Below, piece by piece: positions 9,537 through 18,414 of a DNA stretch of 64,000 bases (its first letter is position 1; the number at the start of each line of letters is the position of its first letter). The DNA comes from Paenibacillus cookii (GTDB lineage: Bacteria > Bacillota > Bacilli > Paenibacillales > Paenibacillaceae): assembly GCF_018333375.1 (NCBI RefSeq), contig NZ_BORW01000006.1, positions 124,001 to 188,000 on the forward strand. The letters run 5' to 3'. The position numbers and the translations under genes are program-made. A model generated the notes under the pieces. It did not search any database and was not told the origin of the DNA. It saw only the letters and a list, made by a program, of their open reading frames with translations.

Positions 9537-10286
9537 TTGGCCAAAGCGCTCGGCGACACGACGGTGCTGGTCACGGGCGCAAGCCGAGGGATCGGAGCGG
9601 CCATCGCCGAACGGTTTGCGCAGGTGGGGATGAACGTCGTCATCCATTACGGCGCTTCGCATGAAGCGGCCAATGACGTTGCCCGCCGCTGCATGCAGCA
9701 CGGCGCCAAAGTATTGACGGTTTCGGCGGACTTGAGGGACAAAGGCCAGATCTCGCGCATGAAGGATAAGCTGGAAAGCCACGGGCTGATGCCCGACATT
9801 TTGATCAACAACGCCGGCATTTCGCATTACGGCATGCTTGCGGACGTGACGGAGGAGCAGTGGGACGAAGTCATGGCCGTCAATTTGAAAGGATTGTTTT
9901 TGTGCACGCAGGCGTTTATGCCGCATATGGTTTCGCAGCGTTACGGGCGGATCATCAACATGTCTTCGGTATGGGGCATTTCCGGGGCCTCCTGCGAAGT
10001 GCTGTATTCCACGACCAAAGGAGGCATCAACGCGTTTACCAAGGCATTGGCCAAAGAGCTTGCGCCTTCGGGAGTGACCGTCAACGCCGTCGCGCCCGGC
10101 GCGGTGAACACGGAGATGCTGGGGCATTTGGACCCGGAAGAGAAGCGAATGCTCGAGGAGGAAATTCCGGCAGGACGACTGGCCACCCCGGATGAAATTT
10201 CGTCCCTTGTCTATTTCCTGGCGCTGCCGGAATCCGGTTATATCAACGGCCAAGTGATCAGTCCCAACGGGGGCTGGATTACCTGA
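9537..10286 (+). CDS. ymfI: SDR oxidoreductase, EF-P 5-aminopentanone reductase YmfI
   Basis: A 249-residue Rossmann-fold SDR. TTG 9537 follows GGGGAGAGGAGA; an in-frame ATG at 9513 overlapping the ymfH stop (TAATG) is the alternative. The cofactor motif TGASRGIG is at about residues 13-20, NNAG follows, and the catalytic Ser/Tyr/Lys are in the SSVWGIS and YSTTKGG stretches near residue 157. It looks like a FabG homologue. In B. subtilis the syntenic YmfI reduces the 5-aminopentanone on translation factor EF-P to 5-aminopentanol. The position after ymfF-ymfH supports that job here; 3-oxoacyl-ACP reductase is the alternative. Confidence 0.9.
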   Translation: MAKALGDTTVLVTGASRGIGAAIAERFAQVGMNVVIHYGASHEAANDVARRCMQHGAKVLTVSADLRDKGQISRMKDKLESHGLMPDILINNAGISHYGMLADVTEEQWDEVMAVNLKGLFLCTQAFMPHMVSQRYGRIINMSSVWGISGASCEVLYSTTKGGINAFTKALAKELAPSGVTVNAVAPGAVNTEMLGHLDPEEKRMLEEEIPAGRLATPDEISSLVYFLALPESGYINGQVISPNGGWIT

Positions 10287-10395
10287 AGCTGTTAACGGCC
10301 AATGGCGTCTTCCCTGCATAGGCAATGGTTCTTGAGGTTATATTACAACTGTTGATTTTAAATCTCATGCGCCATAGCTAAGGGAGGACTTATCA

Positions 10396-10647
10396 ATGAC
10401 CGTAATCAAAAATTTCGATACCTGGAAAAAGTTTCTGGGCGAACGCGTCATCCAAGCCGAAAAGATGGGAATGAGCGAAGAAACGATCGCCAACCTTGCG
10501 TATGAAATCGGTGATTTTCTGGATGCGAAAGTCGATCCCCAAAACTCTTCGAACCGCGCTCTTAAAGAGTTATGGGAAGTCGGCAACAAAGAGGAACGGC
10601 GCACGATTGCGCGCTTGATGATCAAACTGGCGAAGAAAAACGTCTGA
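10396..10647 (+). CDS. ymfJ: DUF3243 protein YmfJ
   Basis: An 83-residue all-helical cytosolic protein behind AAGGGAGGACTTATCA. The N-terminal WKKFLGERV and the central NLAYEIGDFLDAKVDP stretches are characteristic of DUF3243. Function is unknown. It is a single gene with its own terminator (10705-10727) and keeps the YmfI-YmfJ-YmfK order of Bacillus. Confidence 0.92.
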   Translation: MTVIKNFDTWKKFLGERVIQAEKMGMSEETIANLAYEIGDFLDAKVDPQNSSNRALKELWEVGNKEERRTIARLMIKLAKKNV

Positions 10648-10704
10648 TCGGTTTGAAGGGTGCTTTGACGCAAACCATCGCTCATCTGAATCCTTGCCAT
10701 CGAG

Positions 10705-10727
10705 AAGCCCCCGTAAGGGGGCTTTTT
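10705..10727 (+). terminator. Terminator after ymfJ
   Basis: AAGCCCCC-GTAA-GGGGGCTT, a perfect stem with a four-base loop, followed by TTTTT. Confidence 0.9.
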
Positions 10728-10881
10728 CTCTAATGGTTACAGTATTGAACTTGTTTTTCACAAGCATTTTATATATCATTAACGTGACCCGACATTACGG
10801 CATTGAAGCAGCATGATCGGAAGCGGCCGAGGCTTGAGTTGAATTTGTCGAAATGTGCGGGAAAAGCTCAGATGGGGTGTC

Positions 10882-11670
10882 ATGGTGGAAGCGAATCAAA
10901 CGAAACAACCGAAACAGTGGTACATGGAATACCGCATACATAAAAACCGTCCGGGCCTGCTCGGGGATATCGCGTCCCTGCTGGGCATGCTGGAGGTAAA
11001 CATATTGACGATCAACGGCGTGGAGGGGAAAACCCGGGGCATGCTGCTTGAAACCGATGACGAAGAAAAGATCCGCCTCATGGGGGCGATGCTGAAAAAA
11101 GTGGACAACATTACGGTTTGCGCGCTGCGCGAGCCCAAATTGGTCGACATTCTCGCCGTCCGGCACGGACGGTACATCGACCGGGATTCCGATGACCGCA
11201 AAACGTTTCGGTTTACCCGGGACGAACTCGGATTACTCGTCGATTTTTTGGGTGAATTATTTAAAAGGAGCGGCAATCAGGTCATCGGCCTGCGGGGCAT
11301 GCCGCGCGTCGGCAAAACCGAGTCGATCATCGCGGGCAGCGTATGCGCGATGAAGCGGTGGACGTTCGTATCGTCGACGCTGCTCCGGCAGACGGTCCGA
11401 AGCCAGCTTTCCGAAGACGAGATGAATCCGGCCAACGTGTTTATCATCGACGGCATCGTCAGCACGATCCGTTCGAACGAACGCCATTATAATCTGCTGC
11501 AAAACATTATGCGGATGCCAAGCACGAAAGTGATCGAGCATCCGGATGTTTTTGTGCAGGAGTCCGAATATACGTACGACGATTTCGACATTATCGTTGA
11601 ATTGCGCAACAATCCGAACGAGGAAATCATATACGATACATTTACCAGTTCTTATAATGACGACATATAA
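10882..11670 (+). CDS. ymfK: YmfK, DUF3388 protein with ACT-like and P-loop-like parts
   Basis: A 262-residue cytosolic protein of unknown role. ATG 10882 is chosen because the GTG 27 bases upstream has no ribosome site, though the site here (GATGGGGTG) is also modest. Residues 5-75 resemble an ACT-type ligand-binding fold (NRPGLLGDIASLLGMLEVNI). Around residue 140 the sequence GMPRVGKT fits a Walker A loop, followed by an IIDGIV strand that could be Walker B. The family occurs almost only in Bacilli between ymfJ and rodZ, as here. An amino-acid-sensing NTPase is an inference from the motifs. Confidence 0.88.
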   Translation: MVEANQTKQPKQWYMEYRIHKNRPGLLGDIASLLGMLEVNILTINGVEGKTRGMLLETDDEEKIRLMGAMLKKVDNITVCALREPKLVDILAVRHGRYIDRDSDDRKTFRFTRDELGLLVDFLGELFKRSGNQVIGLRGMPRVGKTESIIAGSVCAMKRWTFVSSTLLRQTVRSQLSEDEMNPANVFIIDGIVSTIRSNERHYNLLQNIMRMPSTKVIEHPDVFVQESEYTYDDFDIIVELRNNPNEEIIYDTFTSSYNDDI

Positions 11671-11693
11671 TTTTTGGATGAGGAGGTGATGGC

Positions 11694-12845
11694 ATGTCCG
11701 AACTTGGACAGCAATTGAGAGAAGCCAGACTGCAAAAGGGAATGAGTCTGGACGACGTGCAGGAAATGACGAAAATTAGAAAAAGATATTTGGAGGCCAT
11801 CGAAGCAGGGGATTATAAGGTGTTGCCCGGGAGCTTTTACGTGAGGGCCTTCATTAAAACATACGCGGAAACGGTCGGCTTGGATCCGGATCTGCTGCTG
11901 GAGGGACATAAGCAGGAGGCGCCGGCCGAACCCGAACCGGTCATGGAGCCGGTGATCCAGAAACGGAGCAGTACCCGTTCTTCGGAGCGCAACGTCAAAT
12001 GGCTTTCCACGACGCTGATGTGGATTTTTCCGATTTTGATCATCGTCGTGATCTATTGGTACGCCAGCAGCGCAACCCAACCGAAGTCCAACGGCGTCGA
12101 TCCGGCCAAGGTGACCCAAAACCAGCAGGATCCTTCGAAAAACGAGGCCGCCAATACGACCACGACGCCGCCGGCCGGTCAGGACAAAGCGGGTGAAAAC
12201 AAAGATAACACCCCGCAAGGCCAAAACGAAACCGGCGGAGGAACGGCCGGAGGCAATCAGCAGACGACGCCGCCGGACAACGGGACGGGAACGACGACCG
12301 ATAACGGCAATACGTCGACCGATAACGGCGGCAATACGTCGACCGATAACGGCAATGCCACGACGGACAACGGCGGCACGACGACCGACAACGGTACGGT
12401 TACCCCTCCGGGAAATCAGGCCGTCACGGTTGAAAAGGATCGGAAGAGAGGCAAGGACACCATCTTTAAAGTGGCCGCTCCTGCCGGAGCTCCGGTGACG
12501 GTCGAAATCAAAGCGTCGGGCGAAAGCTGGGTGGAGGTATACAGAGGCCAAAACATCCATGGGGAGAAGCTTTCTTTCGGCAAAACGAAAAGCGGCGAAT
12601 CCATGTCGTTCACGCTTGATTCCGCAGGCCTGTACATCAAATCCGGCTATTCGCCGGCAACGACGATCACGGTGGGCGGCCAGACGGTCACCGACGGAAA
12701 ATCGGTATCCCGCATACTGCTGAATCTCGTGGATTCCGGCACCGTGAATACGACGGGAGACCAGTCTTCCGGCAGCAATACCGGCAACGACAGCGGCAAT
12801 GCGGCGGACGGCGGCGATTCGAATTCCGCGTCCGGCAACGATTGA
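11694..12845 (+). CDS. rodZ: RodZ-family cell-shape protein (YmfM)
   Basis: A 383-residue bitopic membrane protein that links MreB filaments to the wall-elongation machinery. The first 70 or so residues are a Cro/C1-type helix-turn-helix (LREARLQKGMSLDDVQEMT, then YLEAIEAGDYKVLPG). A single membrane segment lies at about 103-125 (MWIFPILIIVVIYWYA). The extracellular part begins with a long Asn/Thr/Gly-rich linker (about 140-240) containing repeated TDNG units. It ends in the beta-rich DUF4115 domain (about 245-350). AGGAGGTGATGGC precedes the ATG. The linker is unusually long and repetitive for the family. Confidence 0.93.
   Translation: MSELGQQLREARLQKGMSLDDVQEMTKIRKRYLEAIEAGDYKVLPGSFYVRAFIKTYAETVGLDPDLLLEGHKQEAPAEPEPVMEPVIQKRSSTRSSERNVKWLSTTLMWIFPILIIVVIYWYASSATQPKSNGVDPAKVTQNQQDPSKNEAANTTTTPPAGQDKAGENKDNTPQGQNETGGGTAGGNQQTTPPDNGTGTTTDNGNTSTDNGGNTSTDNGNATTDNGGTTTDNGTVTPPGNQAVTVEKDRKRGKDTIFKVAAPAGAPVTVEIKASGESWVEVYRGQNIHGEKLSFGKTKSGESMSFTLDSAGLYIKSGYSPATTITVGGQTVTDGKSVSRILLNLVDSGTVNTTGDQSSGSNTGNDSGNAADGGDSNSASGND
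12285..12400 (+). repeat. Tandem TDNG-coding repeats in the rodZ linker
   Basis: Six or so imperfect repeats of a 12-21-base unit (ACGACCGATAACGGC and variants) encode TDNG separated by short N/T/G spacers. Synonymous differences between copies suggest selection for the protein repeat. Such tracts change length easily by slippage. Confidence 0.75.
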
Positions 12846-12944
12846 TCCAAGCCGCTTTTCAAAACGAATAAGCCCGTATCCTCGCGGAGACAATAGAACT
12901 ATTGGCATAAAGTTCATATCTCCCATGAAAGAGGTGCAGGAACG

Positions 12945-13115
12945 ATGGCAATCAGCTGGATCGTAACCGGTATTGGCGTTATTGTCAGCCTCCTCGGGTA
13001 CTATTTGACTCCCAACGCTTGGGGGTACGGCATATTGGGTTTTGGACTGGCATGGGTCGTGCTGGGGATTCTCAACATGTTCAGACAACCGGTCCCTGAC
13101 CGCGACAAGGCATAG
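12945..13115 (+). CDS. Small two-helix membrane protein
   Basis: A 56-residue ORF starts at ATG 12945 behind GAAAGAGGTGCAGGAACG. Residues 3-21 (ISWIVTGIGVIVSLLGYYL) and 27-46 (GYGILGFGLAWVVLGILNMF) are two membrane helices joined by a short TPNAW turn, with a charged tail PDRDKA in the cytoplasm. Codon use matches its neighbours. It sits alone between rodZ and the yajQ-like gene. I do not recognise a family; it is convincing because of the ribosome site, clean start and hydrophobic pattern. Confidence 0.7.
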   Translation: MAISWIVTGIGVIVSLLGYYLTPNAWGYGILGFGLAWVVLGILNMFRQPVPDRDKA

Positions 13116-13291
13116 CCGCAGGAGACATTTCTTTCGGGCGCATCCCGGAAGGAATGTCTTTTTGGCGTTTGACGGCGGGATGTTGGCGGGGTGTTATCCG
13201 CCGTCCGGCAAAGATTCGCATAAATACATTAGACTTGTCCGCAACATTTTCATATAATATGACATGAAGTTTTAAGAAAGGACGTGTAGCA

Positions 13292-13783
13292 ATGGCTTCC
13301 GAAAATTCATTCGATATCGTTTCCAAGTTCGATCTGCAGGAAATGAACAATGCCATCAACCAGGCGGAAAGAGAAATCGAAACCCGCTTTGACTTTAAAG
13401 GCAGCAAAAGCAGCCTGAAGCTGGAAAAGGACGCGCTCGTCATCGTTTCGGACGATGAATACAAGCTCAAGTCGGTCATTGACATTTTGCAGTCGAAAAT
13501 GATCAAACGGGGCCTATCCCTGAAAAACGTGGATTACGGCAAAATCGAACCGGCTTCGATGGGAACGGTCCGCCAGCGCATCGGCTTGAAACAGGGAATC
13601 GACCAGGAGAACGCCAAAAAAATCAACGTGCTCATCCGCGATTCCAAGCTGAAGGTCAAAAGCCAAATCCAAGGCGACCAAATCCGCGTGACGGGGAAAA
13701 GCAAGGACGATCTGCAGGCTGTCATGCAGCTTTTGCGCAAGGCGGACCTTCCGCTTGATTTGCAGTTCACGAACTTCAAATAA
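13292..13783 (+). CDS. YajQ-family nucleotide-binding protein
   Basis: A 163-residue cytosolic protein made of two RNP-like alpha/beta repeats. The N-terminal [20 protein letters not shown] and the [15 protein letters not shown] stretch are hallmarks of the YajQ/UPF0234 family. Members in Gram-negative bacteria bind cyclic di-GMP or nucleic acid; the ligand here is not known. AGAAAGGACGTGTAGCA precedes the ATG and TATAAT lies about 40 bases upstream. It is monocistronic, between rodZ and pgsA. Confidence 0.93.
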   Translation: MASENSFDIVSKFDLQEMNNAINQAEREIETRFDFKGSKSSLKLEKDALVIVSDDEYKLKSVIDILQSKMIKRGLSLKNVDYGKIEPASMGTVRQRIGLKQGIDQENAKKINVLIRDSKLKVKSQIQGDQIRVTGKSKDDLQAVMQLLRKADLPLDLQFTNFK

Positions 13784-13842
13784 CTTCCCAGGCAGGCACG
13801 CGCCGGGGATTGGTTCCCCCGAAAGGCGCTCCCCTCGGGCTT

Positions 13843-13871
13843 TTGACAGGGAATAAAACGTTATATTATAC
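13843..13871 (+). promoter_or_regulatory. Sigma-A promoter of pgsA
   Basis: TTGACA (13843-13848), a 17-base spacer and TTATAC (13866-13871), about 105 bases before the pgsA start. Confidence 0.6.
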
Positions 13872-13977
13872 TTGGGGAGAAGTGCATGTGGATGTTTTTA
13901 CATAGCTGTTTCCGGTACCTTGGTGCCGATCATTTGAATTCATTCATCAAGTTTGCTTGATCCGGGGAGGGTGCACA

Positions 13978-14565
13978 TTGAATTTGCCCAACCGTATTAC
14001 CATTGCAAGAATTTGTTTGATTCCGATCATGATGGTGTTTCTTTTGGTGGATTTCAGCTTCTATCCTAAACCATTGGTTTGGAATTCTTACGAGCTGCCC
14101 TTGAATCAGCTTGTCGCTGCATTCATTTTCGTTTTGGCGGCCAGCACGGACGGTATAGACGGTTATTTGGCGCGGAAGAACAACATGGTTACGAATCTGG
14201 GTAAGCTGCTTGACCCTTTGGCGGATAAGCTCCTTGTGGCGGCGGTGCTGATCTCCCTCGTCGAGATGGGGAAATGCGATTCGTGGATTGCGGTCGTCAT
14301 CATCAGCCGCGAGTTCGCGGTGACCGGGCTGCGCCAGATCGCGCTTTTGGACGGATCGGTCGTAGCCGCGAGCAAATGGGGAAAAGCGAAGACGGTTGTT
14401 CAAATCGTTGCCATTATCCTGATGCTCATCAACAACTTCCCATTTGAACTGATCGGCATTCCGCTGGACACGATCGCCACTTGGGCGGCTGCGTTGATCA
14501 CGATTTATTCGGGTATCGATTATTTCGTCAAAAACAAACATCTGCTTCGGCTATCCAATGCGTAA
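13978..14565 (+). CDS. pgsA: CDP-diacylglycerol-glycerol-3-phosphate 3-phosphatidyltransferase
   Basis: A 195-residue integral membrane enzyme that makes phosphatidylglycerol phosphate, the committed step of anionic phospholipid synthesis. TTG 13978 is used because GGGGAGGG lies 5-6 bases upstream and yields the canonical N-terminus NLPNRITIARI. The CDP-alcohol phosphotransferase signature (D-G-x2-D-G-x2-A-R-x8-G-x3-D-x3-D form) is present as TDGIDGYLARK...GKLLDPLADK. There are about five or six membrane segments. The order rodZ-pgsA-cinA-recA is conserved in Bacilli. Confidence 0.96.
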   Translation: MNLPNRITIARICLIPIMMVFLLVDFSFYPKPLVWNSYELPLNQLVAAFIFVLAASTDGIDGYLARKNNMVTNLGKLLDPLADKLLVAAVLISLVEMGKCDSWIAVVIISREFAVTGLRQIALLDGSVVAASKWGKAKTVVQIVAIILMLINNFPFELIGIPLDTIATWAAALITIYSGIDYFVKNKHLLRLSNA

Positions 14566-14738
14566 ACGGCAATAGGTTCAATCCTATTGCTTTTTCTTTC
14601 ATCAGACGGAAAGAACTTCCGCTGTTTCTGGTTGCCCGGAGGAGGATATATCTTTTTTATACGGCACATTCGCCGTATCGTGCCAAATTTTTTAAGCGGG
14701 GCGTCTTGGATGCGCCGATTTCTAGGAGGAGTGACAGC

Positions 14739-15992
14739 ATGAAAGCGGAAATTATCGCGGTAGGAACTGAACTGCTGCTGGGGCAAATCTTGAACACGAA
14801 CGCGCAGTACTTATCCCGGGAGCTTGCGGCCATGGGGATCGACGTTTATTTCCAAACGGTCGTCGGCGACAACATGGGGCGTCTGCAGCATGCCATCGAG
14901 CTGGCTTCGGAGCGGGCGGACATTCTGCTTCTGACCGGCGGAATCGGACCAACCCAGGATGACCTGACTAAAGATGCCCTTGCAGCCGTGCTGGGGCGCG
15001 AATTGCATATCGATGCTGCGGCGATGGAGCAGGTGGAGGAATTTTTCGTCAGCCGCGGCCGGGACATGACGGAAAACAACCGCCGCCAGGCGCTCGTCAT
15101 CGAAGGGTGCACGCCGCTTCCGAACGAAACCGGTTTGGCGGTCGGAGTGGCCATCGCCCAGGACGGCAAATTTTACATCGTTCTCCCGGGTCCGCCAAAA
15201 GAAATGAAGCCGATGTTCGACCGGCAGGCGAAACCATGGCTGCAGCAGCATGCCTTGACGGATGAAATGCCGATTTATTCCAGGATGCTGAAGTTTGCCG
15301 GCATCGGCGAATCGCTGCTGGAGGATAAGCTGCTTGATCTGATCCAGGCCCAGAGCGATCCGACCATCGCCCCTTACGCCAAGGAAGGCGAGGTTTCGGT
15401 GCGGCTATCCACGAAGGCCGCAAGCGAGGCCGAGGCGGAGAAAAAGCTGGAGGCGATGGAAGCCAAAATTCAGGAGCGCCTTCCGGGGCATATATACGCA
15501 AACACGGACATGCCGATCGAACAAAAGATCGTGGAGATCATGTCGGAGCGCGGGTTGACGCTCAGCGCGGCCGAAAGCTGCACGGGCGGGTTGCTGATGG
15601 AGAGCATCACGGCGATCCCGGGCAGCTCGGCGATGTTTCTCGGCGGATTCGTATGTTATTCCAACGAGATGAAAGAGAAGCTTCTACGTGTGCCGCGTTC
15701 GCTGCTCGAAGGGGAGCAGGCTCCGGGGGCGGTCAGCCGCGAAGTGGCGGAAGCCCTTGCCGACCAGGTTCGGACGATCACGGGCAGCGATTTCGGGCTG
15801 TCGGTCACGGGGGTTGCCGGACCGGGCGATTCCGAAGGCAAACCTGCCGGCCTGGTGTACGTCGGCCTTGCGGAGCGTGGAAAAGATACCGAGGTGTTTG
15901 AACTGCGGCTGGGCGGCAACAGGGAGAGCGTCCGGGTCCGTTCGGTCAAGACGCTGCTTTACCGGCTCTGGCTGAGATTAATTTCCAAGTGA
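14739..15992 (+). CDS. cinA: CinA: competence/damage-inducible protein with NMN amidase domain
   Basis: A 417-residue two-domain cytosolic protein starting at ATG 14739 behind AGGAGGAGTGACAGC. The N-terminal MoCF/COG1058 domain (about 1-170) shows VGTELLLGQILNTNAQYLS and TGGIGPTQDDLTKDALA and is an ADP-ribose pyrophosphatase-type fold. The C-terminal domain (about 255-417) is the PncC-type nicotinamide mononucleotide deamidase with AAESCTGGLLMESIT and GVAGPGDSEGKPAGLVYVG. It precedes recA, the arrangement known from competence regulons. The recA promoter and LexA box lie in the spacer, so recA can be expressed alone. Confidence 0.96.
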   Translation: MKAEIIAVGTELLLGQILNTNAQYLSRELAAMGIDVYFQTVVGDNMGRLQHAIELASERADILLLTGGIGPTQDDLTKDALAAVLGRELHIDAAAMEQVEEFFVSRGRDMTENNRRQALVIEGCTPLPNETGLAVGVAIAQDGKFYIVLPGPPKEMKPMFDRQAKPWLQQHALTDEMPIYSRMLKFAGIGESLLEDKLLDLIQAQSDPTIAPYAKEGEVSVRLSTKAASEAEAEKKLEAMEAKIQERLPGHIYANTDMPIEQKIVEIMSERGLTLSAAESCTGGLLMESITAIPGSSAMFLGGFVCYSNEMKEKLLRVPRSLLEGEQAPGAVSREVAEALADQVRTITGSDFGLSVTGVAGPGDSEGKPAGLVYVGLAERGKDTEVFELRLGGNRESVRVRSVKTLLYRLWLRLISK

Positions 15993-16149
15993 GGCCTTCC
16001 CCTTCGAAGGGCAGTTGTGCTTCGGCGTTCAAAAGAGGTATAATACGAGCATACGGAAGAACCGTGCAAATAAGGATTTGCTGCGGTTCTTTTCTTTTCC
16101 GGGCCGCGGCTTCCAGCCGGAAGGAGAAATGGGCCGAAAACAAAAAAAA

Positions 16150-16163
16150 CGAATGTATGTTCG
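16150..16163 (+). promoter_or_regulatory. LexA (SOS) box upstream of recA
   Basis: CGAATGTATGTTCG matches the Bacillus LexA operator CGAAC-N4-GTTCG with one mismatch. It ends 9 bases before the recA -35 element. Confidence 0.8.
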
Positions 16164-16172
16164 AAAAAATGC

Positions 16173-16201
16173 TTGGCAAACGTTCCAAAACAAGGTATGA
16201 T
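16173..16201 (+). promoter_or_regulatory. Sigma-A promoter of recA
   Basis: TTGGCA (16173-16178), a 17-base spacer and TATGAT (16196-16201). The LexA box abuts it on the upstream side, and the recA start is about 30 bases downstream. Confidence 0.8.
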
Positions 16202-16232
16202 ATCAATATAAACGGTGAAGGATGTGAGTTTA

Positions 16233-17294
16233 TTGTCAGATCGTCGTGCTGCGCTTGAAATCGCGCTTCGTCAGATAGAGAAACAATTCGGTAAAGGGTC
16301 CATTATGAAATTGGGCGAATCGACCCACATGCAGGTGGAAGTCGTTCCCAGCGGTTCCCTGGCTTTGGATATAGCATTAGGTATCGGCGGACTTCCAAGA
16401 GGCCGCGTCATTGAAGTATACGGTCCGGAATCTTCCGGTAAAACGACGGTGGCTTTGCATGCCATCGCCGAAGTTCAAAAGGCTGGCGGACAAGCCGCGT
16501 TTATCGATGCGGAACATGCTTTGGATCCGCTTTACGCCAGCAAGCTGGGCGTAAATATTGACGAGCTTTTGTTATCCCAACCGGATACGGGCGAGCAAGC
16601 GCTGGAAATCGCCGAAGCGCTCGTCCGCAGCGGAGCGGTAGACATTATCGTCGTAGACTCGGTTGCGGCGCTTGTTCCTAAGGCCGAGATCGAAGGCGAG
16701 ATGGGCGATTCCCACGTCGGCCTGCAGGCCCGCCTGATGTCGCAGGCGTTGCGCAAGCTGTCCGGCGCGATCGCCAAATCGAAGACGATTGCCATCTTTA
16801 TTAACCAGCTGCGCGAGAAAGTCGGCGTCATGTTCGGTAACCCCGAAACGACTCCAGGCGGACGAGCCCTCAAGTTCTACTCTTCGGTGCGCCTCGACGT
16901 TCGCCGCGTAGAAAGCATCAAGATGGGCAATGACGTGGTCGGGAACCGTACCCGGATCAAGGTGGTCAAGAACAAGGTGGCGCCTCCGTTCAAACAGGCG
17001 GAGATCGACATCATGTACGGTGAAGGCATTTCCAAGGAAGGAAGCATCATCGATATCGGCACGGAATTGGATATCGTCAACAAGAGCGGTGCATGGTATT
17101 CCTTCGAAGGGGAGCGCCTGGGCCAAGGCCGCGAAAACGCGAAGCAGTTTTTGAAAGAAAATACGCAAATTTGCGATACCATCGAGCAGAAGATTCGGGA
17201 AGCAAGCAATCTGACGACGGTGGTGCCTTCTCCATCAGCGAGCGAGCTGGAAGCAGAGCAGCTGGAAGAGCAGGAATTGTTAGAGCTTGAATAA
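16233..17294 (+). CDS. recA: Recombinase RecA
   Basis: A 353-residue DNA strand-exchange ATPase and SOS co-protease. TTG 16233, preceded by AAGGATGTGA, gives the usual N-terminus SDRRAALE; a GTG 18 bases upstream is less likely. Walker A is GPESSGKT, Walker B ends in [10 protein letters not shown], the MAW motif and loop 2 ([22 protein letters not shown]) are intact, and the C-terminal domain ends in an acidic tail. The gene is under its own LexA-boxed promoter and is followed by a terminator hairpin and then recX, its modulator. Confidence 0.98.
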   Translation: MSDRRAALEIALRQIEKQFGKGSIMKLGESTHMQVEVVPSGSLALDIALGIGGLPRGRVIEVYGPESSGKTTVALHAIAEVQKAGGQAAFIDAEHALDPLYASKLGVNIDELLLSQPDTGEQALEIAEALVRSGAVDIIVVDSVAALVPKAEIEGEMGDSHVGLQARLMSQALRKLSGAIAKSKTIAIFINQLREKVGVMFGNPETTPGGRALKFYSSVRLDVRRVESIKMGNDVVGNRTRIKVVKNKVAPPFKQAEIDIMYGEGISKEGSIIDIGTELDIVNKSGAWYSFEGERLGQGRENAKQFLKENTQICDTIEQKIREASNLTTVVPSPSASELEAEQLEEQELLELE

Positions 17295-17314
17295 ATAAAG
17301 TTTGACTTCAATCC

Positions 17315-17350
17315 AAGGCGCCCTGGCGATTCGTCCAGAGCGCCTTTTCT
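17315..17350 (+). terminator. Terminator between recA and recX
   Basis: GGCGCCCTGG and CCAGAGCGCC pair with one bulge around CGATTCGT and are followed by TTTTCTT. It may set a lower level of recX relative to recA by read-through. Confidence 0.7.
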
Positions 17351-17381
17351 TGATTGCGAAACAGGGCAGGAGGAAGCGGAC

Positions 17382-18137
17382 GTGCAGGAAGACATACGAA
17401 ACCGGCAAGATCGGTCGTACCGGCAGGAGCAGCAGCAGGATATGGCGGATATCAGCCTTTTTCCGGACGGCGTGGATTTGGTCATCACCGCGGTGGAGCG
17501 GCATCCCAAGCAAAGGGGACAATACCAAGTCTCATTCGGCGAATACATGCTGCTCATCCATGAAGACACGATGATCAAATACCGGATGCTGAAGGGCAGC
17601 ATCTTTACGAAGCAGGAGCTTGAAGAGATCGTGCTGGCGAACGAAAAGCAGCGGGCGTACGTCCAGGCGCTAAAATACTTGGAACGGAAGCAGCGGACGA
17701 AAAAGGAATTGGCGGAGCGGTTGCGGCAGAAGGATTTCGGGCAAGCTGTTACGGAGCAAGCCCTCGACAGGCTGGAGCGGGAAGGCCTGATTAATGACGA
17801 GCTGTACGCCAAGCAGTGGGCCGAGCAGCGCATTTCAAGCCAGAAGAAGGGAAGGGCCTGGGTGAAGCAGGAGCTTCGCCAGAAGGGCGTCGACAGCCTT
17901 CTGATCAGCGAAGCGTTGGCCGAGGTCAGCGAAGAGCAGGAGTTCGAAAGCTGCCTGGCCGTCGGGAGGAAAAAATGGAGGCAGACCCGCGGCGAATGCA
18001 TGGACAAGAAGCGAAAAACAGGCGCTTTTTTAATGCGCAGGGGATTCTCGGGGGAACTCGTTCGCAAGGTGATCAATGAATTGGTCCGCGAAGACGGGGA
18101 AGCCGACGAGAACGAAGAGCCTTTTGCGTTCGATTAA
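17382..18137 (+). CDS. recX: RecX, modulator of RecA
   Basis: A 251-residue helical protein that binds along the RecA filament groove and limits or tunes its activity. GTG 17382 follows GCAGGAGGAAGCGGAC. The N-terminal 60 residues are beta-rich and of the long Bacilli type. The three-helix RecX repeats run from about residue 85, with ALKYLERKQRTKKELAERLRQKDF as the first repeat and GLINDELYAKQWAEQRI as the second. A basic stretch (VGRKKWRQTR, DKKRK) lies near the end. It follows recA directly, as in many Bacilli, though behind a terminator. Confidence 0.92.
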   Translation: MQEDIRNRQDRSYRQEQQQDMADISLFPDGVDLVITAVERHPKQRGQYQVSFGEYMLLIHEDTMIKYRMLKGSIFTKQELEEIVLANEKQRAYVQALKYLERKQRTKKELAERLRQKDFGQAVTEQALDRLEREGLINDELYAKQWAEQRISSQKKGRAWVKQELRQKGVDSLLISEALAEVSEEQEFESCLAVGRKKWRQTRGECMDKKRKTGAFLMRRGFSGELVRKVINELVREDGEADENEEPFAFD

Positions 18138-18170
18138 GGCAAATGTTAACATATTATGAAAGCCTCTCTC

Positions 18171-18200
18171 TTGACAATATCTTTTCACAAATACTAAAAT
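18171..18200 (+). promoter_or_regulatory. Sigma-A promoter of rny
   Basis: TTGACA (18171-18176), an 18-base spacer and TAAAAT (18195-18200). It predicts a leader of about 210 bases before rny, containing the small hairpins CCCG-TTTTTG-CGGG and CCAAGG-AATA-CCTTGG, the latter just upstream of the ribosome site. Confidence 0.7.
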
Positions 18201-18414
18201 GAATATGAATCTTGTATAGAAAAGAACCCTTTTTCCTTCCAAAAAAGGCTCGTTTCTGTCAGATTCAGCAACGCTAATTCATATGGATAATGCCCGTTTT
18301 TGCGGGAGATTAGAATCGTTGATTTGCGATTAGTGTAATGATGAAACATGTTGAATGGACAACTGAAGAAAATCCCAAGGAATACCTTGGAGGAACCAAC
18401 GAGGAGGTGAAATT

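Noticed and set aside
11652..13088. 478-codon minus-strand frame across rodZ
   Set aside because: Opened by the repetitive GC-rich rodZ linker read in reverse; R/V/G low-complexity and no start signal.
14481..14738. Upstream extension of cinA overlapping pgsA
   Set aside because: No ribosome site; AGGAGG right before ATG 14739 and the canonical CinA N-terminus show the true start.
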